DNA from: Actinomycetes bacterium
GTDB lineage: Bacteria; Actinomycetota; Acidimicrobiia; Acidimicrobiales; UBA8190
Length of the DNA: 7,150 nucleotides
Reading direction: 5' to 3'
Assembly (NCBI GenBank): GCA_021798135.1
Contig: JAJZYI010000182.1
Span: 1 to 7,150, forward strand
Shown: positions 1 through 5,224 of the stretch, piece after piece
Layout: every line of letters starts with the position of its first letter
Position numbering within the stretch: position 1 is the first letter of the stretch
Position numbers and translations under genes: made by a program
Notes under the pieces: model-generated
The model's input: only the letters and a program-made list of their open reading frames with translations
Database searches by the model: none
Told to the model about the DNA's origin: nothing

Positions 1-2
1 AG

Positions 3-593
3 CCGGCGGGCGCCGCCGTCCCGGCCACCCCGGCGGCGCGCTCGGGCCCGAGCGGGAGCGGGTCGTCGTCGGGCTCGGGGGCCGCCTCGGGGAGCGGCGC
101 TGCCCCGGCCCGCTCGACGGGGTCGCCCGCCGCCGGCTCGTCGTCCGCCGCGTCGTCGTCCTCGTCCTCGTCAGCGTCGTCGGGGGGGGCAGCGTCGTCG
201 GGGGGGGCAGCGTCGTCGGGGGCGTCGGCATCGACGGCGCCGTCGGGCCCGGCGCCGTCGTCGGTGCAGGTGCTGGTGGCCAACGGCACCAACACGACCG
301 GCCTGGCCGGGGCCGTCACCAACCAGCTGCGGTCCAAGGGCTACGGCACGCTGGTCGCCGTCAACGCGCTCACCACGGTGCCGACGACACTCGTCTACCC
401 GGTCGACGCCACCGGGACCAGCGCGGTGCCGGAGGTCCTGGCCGCGCTCGGGCTGTCGCAGTCGGCCGTGCGGACGGCCGCCGACGGGCCGCCGCCGGTC
501 TCGAGCACCTCCGGCGTCGACGTCGTCGTGGTTGCCGGCCCGAACCTGGCCGGCGCGGTGTCCTCGGGACCCGCCACGTCCTCGTCCGGGTGA
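3..593 (+). CDS. LytR C-terminal (LytR_C) domain protein, 5' end outside the window
   Basis: The frame is open from the window edge to the TGA at 591-593 (196 residues visible), so the gene is partial at its 5' end. Residues 1-87 are a low-complexity linker of Ser, Ala, Gly and Pro, including a tandem ASSGGA repeat. From residue 88 (VQVLVANGTNTTGLAG) a folded domain follows that matches the LytR_C pattern: a beta strand, NGT, a Gly/Leu/Ala helix, the step LRSKGYG, then VYPVDA and a final VVVVAGPNLAG strand. LytR_C domains occur at the C terminus of LytR-CpsA-Psr ligases or on small membrane-anchored proteins outside the membrane. The disordered linker suggests the domain is held away from a membrane anchor that would lie upstream. 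The stop overlaps the otsB start, so the two are probably co-transcribed. The exact role is unknown. The internal GTG at 264 could be mistaken for a start but would remove the linker. Confidence 0.8.
   Translation, partial: PAGAAVPATPAARSGPSGSGSSSGSGAASGSGAAPARSTGSPAAGSSSAASSSSSSSASSGGAASSGGAASSGASASTAPSGPAPSSVQVLVANGTNTTGLAGAVTNQLRSKGYGTLVAVNALTTVPTTLVYPVDATGTSAVPEVLAALGLSQSAVRTAADGPPPVSSTSGVDVVVVAGPNLAGAVSSGPATSSSG
173..222 (+). repeat. 18-bp tandem repeat with two G8 tracts inside the LytR_C protein linker
   Basis: Two identical 18-bp units (173-190 and 191-208) are followed by a partial third (209-222). Each full unit is AGCGTCGTC plus eight G and a C; the third has only five G. In frame they encode Ala-Ser-Ser-Gly-Gly-Ala repeats. 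Unit length is a multiple of three, so copy-number changes keep the frame, whereas slippage in a G8 run would break it. Confidence 0.85.
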
Positions 594-1375
594 GCGCCAC
601 CGCTGGCGGCCCGTTCGCCGCCCTGGCACGGGATCCGGCAGGCGCCGGGCTGTTCTGCGACTTCGACGGCACCCTGGCGCCGATCGTCGACGACCCCGCC
701 GCGGCTCGGCCGCTGCCCGGCGCGGCCGGCGTGCTCGCCGAGCTCGGCGGCAGGCTCGCGGTGGTCGCCGTGGTGTCGGGCCGGCCGGCGGCGTTCCTCG
801 CCGAGCACCTGGCGGAGGCGGGCCCCGCCGTGCACCTGGCCGGCCTCTACGGCCTGGAGCGGGTCGAGCGCGGGGTCGTCCGGCTGGCACCGGCGGTCGA
901 ACCGTGGATCCCCGTGGTCGCCGACCTGACCGCCATGGCGCGCGCCGAGGCGCCCGACGACGTCCTCGTCGAGGGCAAGGGGGCGTCGGTGGTCCTGCAC
1001 TGGCGCACCGCTCCCCACCGCCAGCACTGGTGCCTGCGGCAGGCCGCGCAGTGGGCCCAGGCGTCGGGTCTGGTGGCCCAGCCGGGCCGGATGAGCGTGG
1101 AGCTGCGGCCCCCGGTCCCAGCCGACAAGGGCACGACGGTGGCGCACCTGGCACGCGGCTGCCGCGTGGTCGCCTTCGCCGGGGACGACGCCGGAGACCT
1201 GGACGCCTTCGACGCCCTCGACCGGATGGCCGGCCCCGGGACGGTCGTCGCGGTCAGGGTGGCGGTGGCCGACACCGAGTCGCCGCCGGCGCTGGTGCAG
1301 CGGGCGGACGCCGTCCTCGGCGGTCCCGCCGAGCTACTGCAGGCCCTGCAGGCGCTGGCCGGCGAGCTGGGCTGA
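590..1375 (+). CDS. otsB: Trehalose-6-phosphate phosphatase
   Basis: OtsB dephosphorylates trehalose-6-phosphate to trehalose in the cytoplasm, the second step of the OtsAB pathway. The protein has 261 residues, a usual length for single-domain bacterial OtsB. HAD motifs are all present: motif I DFDGTLAPI with nucleophile D24 and acid D26, motif II SGR (63-65), the substrate-side YGLE (87-90), GKGASVVLHWR (129-139), ELRPP (171-175) with motif III lysine K180-G181, and motif IV GDDAGDLDAF (198-207) with the metal-binding acids. The start is GTG at 590, which overlaps the upstream TGA as GTGA, so translation is likely coupled to the LytR_C gene and no separate ribosome site is needed. Unlike many OtsAB pairs it is not in an operon with otsA, which lies downstream on the opposite strand, tail to tail, 67 bp away. 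Confidence 0.95.
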   Translation: MSATAGGPFAALARDPAGAGLFCDFDGTLAPIVDDPAAARPLPGAAGVLAELGGRLAVVAVVSGRPAAFLAEHLAEAGPAVHLAGLYGLERVERGVVRLAPAVEPWIPVVADLTAMARAEAPDDVLVEGKGASVVLHWRTAPHRQHWCLRQAAQWAQASGLVAQPGRMSVELRPPVPADKGTTVAHLARGCRVVAFAGDDAGDLDAFDALDRMAGPGTVVAVRVAVADTESPPALVQRADAVLGGPAELLQALQALAGELG

Positions 1376-1395
1376 GCGTCGCCGGGTGACCGGGC

Positions 1396-1419
1396 CGAGC
1401 GTGGCCGGCGCGGCGCTCG
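1396..1419. terminator. Weak hairpin between convergent otsB and otsA
   Basis: In the 67-bp gap between the two stops, CGAGCG (1396-1401) can pair with CGCTCG (1414-1419) across a 12-base loop. A bidirectional terminator is expected in this position, but there is no T-tract on either side and a 6-bp stem is common in DNA this GC-rich. It is reported only as a candidate. Confidence 0.2.
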
Positions 1420-1442
1420 CTCGCAGCCGTGGCCCACGCCGG

Positions 1443-2882
1443 CTACCCGGCAGCCGCCCCGATCTGGTCGGCGAGCCAGCGCTGGGGCGGCCGGCCGGTC
1501 ACCGCGTCGCGCAGCGCCGCAGCGCGCTCGGCGCGCTCGGGCGCCGGCATCGTGAGGGCACGGTGCAGGGCGTCGGCGGTCGCCGCGACGTCGTAGGGGT
1601 TGACCGACAGGGCGGCGCCCGCCAGCTCGTCGTGGGCACCGGCCTCGCGTGACAGCACCAGGACGCCGTCGCGCCGGTTCACGATCGGGCCCTCCTTGGC
1701 GACGAGGTTGAGGCCGTCCCGCAGGGGGTTCACCACGACGACGTCGGCGTGGGCCAGGGCGGCGAGCGACCGGTCGGGGTCGTCGGCGATGTCGAGGACC
1801 ACCGGCGTCCACCCCGGCGTGGCCCACCGCTCGTTCACCAGCGCCGCCGCCTGCTCGACCTCGGTGCGGTACGCGAGGTACTCGGCCAGGCCCTGGCGCG
1901 AGGCGTAGGCGAAGGCGACGAACACGACGGAGCCACGGTGCTCCGGGTGGCGTTCCAGCAGGTCGTCGAAGGCCAGGAAGCCGCGGACGAGGTTCTTGGA
2001 CGGCTCCACCCGGTCGACGCGCACCACCATCTGCCGGTCGCCCAGCGCTTCCGCCAGCCGCTCCCCGGCTGCCGTGCAGGCGGGGGACCCGGCCCGTGCC
2101 AGCAGCCTGCCGGTGTCGGGTGAGAGGGGCGAGGCGAAGGTGCGAGGCGCGCGGACACCCAGGTCCTCGCAGCAGGACTCGAACGCCGCGGCCCAGCGGC
2201 GCGTGTGGAAGCCGCAGGCGGCCGCCCCGGCCATCCCTGCCAGCAGCTCGCCTCCGGCGCGGTCGGGAAGCACGCGCAGCACGCCGGGGTCGGCGAAGGG
2301 GGTGTGGGAGAAGTGGACCACGGCCAGGTCCGCTCGCAGGTCGCGCACCATGGCGGGCACCAGGGCCAGGTGGTAGTCCTGCACCAGCACCACGGCGCCG
2401 TCGGCGGCCTCGGACGCGATCCGCTCGGCGAACTGCTCGTTGAACGACCGGAAGGCGCTCCAGGCGCGGTGCCAGCGGTGGTCGAAGACCGGGCGCCGCG
2501 TCAGGTCGAACAGGTGGTGGTGGGCGAACCAGAGGGTCGCGTTCGACACCATGTCGTAGGCCATGGCGTACTCGTCGGGGTCGGATGTGACGGCGACGAT
2601 CCGGAGCCCGTCCTCGCGCATCAGGCCGGCGTCGACGGCGGCGCGGTCCGCGTCGGACATGGCACAGGCCACCCAGGTCGCCCCGCTGCCCGCCACCAGG
2701 TCGTGCAGCGATCCGGCCAGCCCGCCGGCGGTCCCGGCCTGCTCGGGGGTGCCCCCGGCCCCGAAGCGGAACGACAGCGGTCCCCGGTTCGACGCGACGA
2801 CCAGCGGCGCACCGGTGCCGGCGCGGAGGGGCGCCGTGGTGCCTGCTGGGGTCGGCGAGTGGACCGGATCGGGCATGACCAT
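1443..2882 (-). CDS. otsA: Alpha,alpha-trehalose-6-phosphate synthase (GT20)
   Basis: OtsA transfers glucose from a nucleotide sugar to glucose-6-phosphate, giving trehalose-6-phosphate, the substrate of the neighbouring OtsB. The 479-residue protein shows the GT20 landmarks in order: SNRGP (31-35) and AGGLAGSL (52-59) for the N-terminal glycine loop, Y109 and SNATLW (113-118) for the acceptor site, QDYHL (168-172), H193 in HFSHTPF (190-196), GFHTRR (224-229), VDRVEPSKN (289-297) with the phosphate-contacting R291 and K296, PLRDGLNLVAKE (386-397), and LSREAGAHDEL (410-420). The VDRxExSKN form is the variant I associate with actinobacterial enzymes; E. coli has VERLDYSKG. R and K are kept, which argues against a VldE-type pseudoglycosyltransferase, though that group is related. 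The first ATG (2882) is chosen over the ATG at 2876. It is preceded either by AGGG 7 bases upstream or by a TANNNT box that would make it leaderless. Confidence 0.93.
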   Translation of the reverse strand: MVMPDPVHSPTPAGTTAPLRAGTGAPLVVASNRGPLSFRFGAGGTPEQAGTAGGLAGSLHDLVAGSGATWVACAMSDADRAAVDAGLMREDGLRIVAVTSDPDEYAMAYDMVSNATLWFAHHHLFDLTRRPVFDHRWHRAWSAFRSFNEQFAERIASEAADGAVVLVQDYHLALVPAMVRDLRADLAVVHFSHTPFADPGVLRVLPDRAGGELLAGMAGAAACGFHTRRWAAAFESCCEDLGVRAPRTFASPLSPDTGRLLARAGSPACTAAGERLAEALGDRQMVVRVDRVEPSKNLVRGFLAFDDLLERHPEHRGSVVFVAFAYASRQGLAEYLAYRTEVEQAAALVNERWATPGWTPVVLDIADDPDRSLAALAHADVVVVNPLRDGLNLVAKEGPIVNRRDGVLVLSREAGAHDELAGAALSVNPYDVAATADALHRALTMPAPERAERAAALRDAVTGRPPQRWLADQIGAAAG

Positions 2883-2888
2883 CGTTCG

Positions 2889-2894
2889 ACCCTA
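2889..2894 (-). promoter_or_regulatory. Candidate -10 box for leaderless otsA
   Basis: On the minus strand TAGGGT fits the actinobacterial TANNNT -10 pattern. Six bases (CGAACG) separate it from the first otsA ATG, so transcription could begin on the A of the start codon. No convincing -35 is seen. The same bases contain AGGG, which could instead act as a weak Shine-Dalgarno; the two readings exclude each other. Confidence 0.35.
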
Positions 2895-2968
2895 GTGGGA
2901 CGGCTGCGGCATGGCGGGACGCCCGAGGCCCGGCCGGCGGCCGTGTGGGTGGGTGCGCCCGGCGGGAC

Positions 2969-2982
2969 CTCCGCGTGCGGAG
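2969..2982. repeat. 14-bp dyad in the otsA / glycerate kinase divergent spacer
   Basis: CTCCGC and GCGGAG form perfect 6-bp arms around a GT centre. It lies about 87 bp upstream of the otsA start, in the spacer that should hold promoters for both divergent genes, so it could be an operator. In DNA of this composition such dyads also arise by chance. Confidence 0.3.
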
Positions 2983-3177
2983 CCGCCGCAGCGGCCCCCG
3001 ACGGGCAAGATGGCCCCCGTGCGACCGACACGGCTGCCGGGGGCTCAGGGGTCCCGGGGACGCGGGGCCGGCGGTGCAGGCGCGGCGCGCCCCGGCGCGG
3101 CCGGCAGGACCGCAACGGCGGGCGCGCCCGGCGGGACGTCCGCGGCGGCCGTGGCGGGCGGGACGGCGGGCGGCCCC

Positions 3178-4251
3178 GTGGTGCTGGCGGCGCCGGACGC
3201 CTTCAAGCTGACGGCGTCCGCTGCCGAGGTCGCCGACGCCGTCGCGGCCGGCGCGGCGCGGGCGCGCGGCCTCCCGGGCGCCATGCCCGGCCCCCGGTGC
3301 GACCGCTGCCCCCTGTCCGACGGCGGCGAGGGCTTCGTCGACGTGCTGGCCGGCCTGGGTGGCGAGCTGCGCCGCAGCGAGGTCACCGGTCCGGCCGGGG
3401 AGCCGGTGGTGGCCACCTGGCGGCTGGCCGGCGACCTGGCCGTGGTCGAGGCCGCGTCGGCCTGCGGCCTGGGGCTCGCGGGCGGGCCGGAGGCCAACGA
3501 CCCGGTCGGGGCCACCACCCTCGGCGTCGGGGAGCTGGTGGTCGCCGCGCTCGACGCCGGTGCCCGCCGGATCCTGGTGGGGGTCGGGGGGACGGCGACG
3601 ACGGACGGCGGCGCGGGTGCGCTGGCAGCCCTGGGTGAAGCCGGCGTCGCGCGCCTGGCCGGCGTCGAGCTGGTGGTGGCCTGCGACGTGTCGGTCCGGC
3701 TGGCCGCAGCCGCCGAGCGCTTCTCGCCCCAGAAGGGGGCCACGCCGTCGCAGGTCGGCGTGCTCCGCCGGCGGCTCCGGGCGCAGGCGGAGGTGCTCCG
3801 CCGCCGGGCCGGGCACGACGTCGCCGCCCTGGCCGGTTCGGGCGCCGGCGGCGGGCTGGCTGCAGGCCTCGCCGCGGTCGGCGGGCGGCTGCGGTCCGGT
3901 GCCGGCGTCGTCGCCGACGCCGTGGGGCTCGACCGGCGCCTGGCCGCCGCCGATGTGGTGGTGACCGGCGAGGGCAGGCTGGATGCGACGAGCTTCGCCG
4001 GCAAGGTCGTCGGCGAGGTGCTGCGGCGCGCCGCGGCGGCCGGGCTCCCGGCGGTCGTCGTGGCCGGCAGCACCGACCCGTCGGCGCGCGTGCCGGGCGG
4101 TGCCGGTGCCGTCGACCTGTCGGCGCGCTTCGGCGCCGGGGCGGCGTGGCGCCATCCCGCCTGGTGCACGGCCGTGGCCGTCGCCGAGGTGCTCGGGCCG
4201 GTGCTCGTCGCCGGCGTCAGCGGCGCGAGCCGCGGCCCGGGTGGTCGATGA
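3178..4251 (+). CDS. glxK: Glycerate kinase (type I, GlxK/GarK family)
   Basis: The enzyme phosphorylates D-glycerate with ATP to 2- or 3-phosphoglycerate; which product is not readable from sequence. From GTG 3178 (357 residues) the motifs run: AAPDAFKLTAS (4-14), PLSDGGEGF (45-53), VVEAASACGLGL (89-100), NDPVGATTLGVGEL (107-120), GVGGTATTDGGAG (135-147), VACDVSVRL (167-175, usually ACDVxNPL), FSPQKGA (182-188), AGSGAGGGLAAGL (219-231), VVTGEGRLDATSFAGK (261-276). The start is uncertain. GTG 3178 places the first residue where family members begin. In-frame GTG 3151, ATG 3010 and ATG 2911 would add an Ala/Gly/Pro/Arg-rich leader with no family resemblance. The 3' end overlaps the gpgS 3' end by 35 bp. 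Beside GpgS, it may supply 3-phosphoglycerate or salvage glycerate released from glucosylglycerate; that role is inference. Confidence 0.88.
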   Translation: MVLAAPDAFKLTASAAEVADAVAAGAARARGLPGAMPGPRCDRCPLSDGGEGFVDVLAGLGGELRRSEVTGPAGEPVVATWRLAGDLAVVEAASACGLGLAGGPEANDPVGATTLGVGELVVAALDAGARRILVGVGGTATTDGGAGALAALGEAGVARLAGVELVVACDVSVRLAAAAERFSPQKGATPSQVGVLRRRLRAQAEVLRRRAGHDVAALAGSGAGGGLAAGLAAVGGRLRSGAGVVADAVGLDRRLAAADVVVTGEGRLDATSFAGKVVGEVLRRAAAAGLPAVVVAGSTDPSARVPGGAGAVDLSARFGAGAAWRHPAWCTAVAVAEVLGPVLVAGVSGASRGPGGR

Positions 4252-5041
4252 CGCCGGCGCGTTCCAGCGCGGCGCGCAGGACGTCGGCGGCCTGGGGCCG
4301 CAGCTCCCGCAGCGGCCGGTTGCGGTGGACCCGGGTGCCCAGGTCGACCTGGGCCACGGAGGCGGCGCCGAACCGGTCGGCCACGTCGATCAGGATGCCG
4401 ATCTCCACGCCGTAGCCGTCGGCCAGCTCGACCTTGTCGAGGACGGCCCGGGGTGCTGCGGTCTCGCCGGCCAGGGGCTGGCGGACGTCGCGCAGGCCGG
4501 GGAAGAGCAGGTCGAGCACGGGCCTGGCCACGAGCTCGGTCACCCGGCCGCCCTCGCCGGGCCGGCCGTCCAGGGGTCGCTCGTAGAAGCCCTTGACCAG
4601 GGCCACGTCGTCGTGCACCAGCAGCGGCAGGAGCAGCCCGGTGACGAAGTGTGCCTCGAAGCCCTCGATGTCGGCGTCGATGAACGCGACCAGGTCGCCG
4701 TCGGTCTCCTGCAGCCCGACGCGCATGGCGCCGCCCTTGCCGGCGTGGCCCGGCGGGGTGCGCACCACGTGGGCGCCAGCGGCGCGGGCGACCCTGCCGG
4801 TGGCGTCCCGCGAGCGGTCGTCCACCACGAGCACCTCGTCGACCAGGGCGGCGCCGCCGCCGGCCTCGGTGAGCTCGCGCACCACTGTGGCGACGATGCG
4901 ACCCACGGTGGCGGCCTCGTCGCGAGCCGGCAGGCAGACGCTCACCCGGCGCCCGGCCTTCGCAGCGACCAGTGCCGCCGTGTCGGCGTCGCGGTGGTCG
5001 AAGGTGCGCACGGTGCCGGCCACGGGACGATCATCCCCCAC
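4217..5041 (-). CDS. gpgS: Glucosyl-3-phosphoglycerate synthase (GT81)
   Basis: GpgS transfers glucose from NDP-glucose to 3-phosphoglycerate, giving glucosyl-3-phosphoglycerate, the precursor of glucosylglycerate and of mycobacterial methylglucose lipopolysaccharides. With the start at GTG 5041 (274 residues) the GT-A features are: RTFDHRD (12-18), VSVCLPARDEAATVG (33-47), LVDEVLVVDDRSRDAT (66-81), GKGGAM (101-106), the metal-binding DAD (122-124), LVKGFYERPL (148-157), the acceptor motif GGRVTELVARP (164-174), QPLAGE (188-193), GYGVEIGILID (209-219) and VHRNRPL (238-244), whose His matches the metal ligand known in GpgS. GTG 5041 has GGGAG 9 bases upstream. The longer GTG 5086 adds a 15-residue Arg/Trp/Gly stretch and has no clear ribosome site. 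A mannosyl-transferring GT81 relative is possible but less likely. No GpgP phosphatase is seen in the window. Confidence 0.9.
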   Translation of the reverse strand: MGDDRPVAGTVRTFDHRDADTAALVAAKAGRRVSVCLPARDEAATVGRIVATVVRELTEAGGGAALVDEVLVVDDRSRDATGRVARAAGAHVVRTPPGHAGKGGAMRVGLQETDGDLVAFIDADIEGFEAHFVTGLLLPLLVHDDVALVKGFYERPLDGRPGEGGRVTELVARPVLDLLFPGLRDVRQPLAGETAAPRAVLDKVELADGYGVEIGILIDVADRFGAASVAQVDLGTRVHRNRPLRELRPQAADVLRAALERAGVIDHPGRGSRR

Positions 5042-5080
5042 AACGCGAGGCTCCCACCAGCGGCCGCCCCGTCGCCCGGC

Positions 5081-5109
5081 TTGCACCGCGGACCGCCATC
5101 GTCCACGAT
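5081..5109 (+). promoter_or_regulatory. Weak promoter candidate for thrC-cysO
   Basis: TTGCAC (5081-5086) and CACGAT (5104-5109) are 17 bases apart and each matches three of six consensus bases. The predicted start, near 5115-5117, would place the 5' end of the RNA exactly at the first strand of the riboswitch P1 helix, the main reason to take it seriously. Confidence 0.3.
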
Positions 5110-5111
5110 GG
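5096..5111. repeat. 16-bp perfect dyad upstream of the SAM riboswitch
   Basis: CCATCGT and ACGATGG form perfect 7-bp arms around CC. The site is AT-richer than its surroundings, lies between the divergent gpgS and thrC genes and covers the candidate -10 of thrC, the position of a typical repressor operator. It ends five bases before the riboswitch P1 helix and so is not part of the aptamer. No regulator gene is visible in the window. Confidence 0.5.
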
Positions 5112-5115
5112 AACG

Positions 5116-5214
5116 ATCATCCAGAGCGGCCGAGGGACGGGCCCTGTGACGCCGCGGCAACCAGCAACGCCAGCCCACGGGCGGGCGTGCCAGGTGCCAA
5201 TGCCCGACCGATGA
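5116..5214 (+). promoter_or_regulatory. SAM-I-type (S-box) riboswitch aptamer lacking P4
   Basis: The conserved S-box core reads AGAG (5123-5126), GAGGGA (5132-5137), GGCCC (5140-5144), UGA (5147-5149), GGCAACC (5156-5162) and GGUGCCAA (5193-5200). It folds: P1 5117-5121 with 5210-5214; P2a 5126-5130 with 5151-5155 (five perfect pairs); kink-turn GA / UGUGA; P2b 5134-5136 with 5142-5144; pseudoknot 5138-5141 (CGGG) with 5203-5206 (CCCG), four perfect pairs; P3 ACC 5160-5162 with GGU 5193-5195, extended by 5164-5165/5189-5190, 5167-5171/5184-5188 and 5173-5175/5180-5182. By alignment with the Thermoanaerobacter tengcongensis aptamer, the SAM-contacting bases are kept: G5124, C5158, A5159, A5160, U5195, G5196, and the P1 uridines U5120 and U5212. 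Only three bases stand where P4 normally is, so it may be a minimal SAM-I or a SAM-I/IV relative. P1 abuts the thrC Shine-Dalgarno with no terminator between, pointing to translational repression by SAM. Confidence 0.92.
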
Positions 5215-5220
5215 GGAGGA
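5213..5220 (+). promoter_or_regulatory. Strong thrC ribosome binding site abutting riboswitch P1
   Basis: GAGGAGGA contains GGAGG at 5215-5219, five bases before the GTG start at 5225, and fixes that start. The last P1 pair of the aptamer is at 5214, directly next to GGAGG, so a closed, SAM-bound P1 should hinder 30S binding. Confidence 0.85.
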
Positions 5221-5224
5221 GCCC

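Noticed and set aside
2205..3638. A 477-codon plus-strand frame over otsA and glycerate kinase
   Set aside because: It is antisense to the motif-complete otsA and out of frame with the kinase; the composition is a reading-frame shadow.
847..4155. A 1102-codon open frame on the minus strand across otsB, otsA and glycerate kinase
   Set aside because: Its translation is Arg/Ala/Gly/Pro-rich with no domain pattern, and it crosses three genes with complete motif sets. Long shadow frames are expected when stop codons are rare in GC-rich DNA.
5087..5224. SAM-IV riboswitch instead of SAM-I in the thrC leader
   Set aside because: The kink-turn in P2 and the P2b loop-to-J3/4 pseudoknot are SAM-I traits, and I see no additional helix after P1 as in SAM-IV. 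A SAM-I/IV variant is not excluded because P4 is missing.
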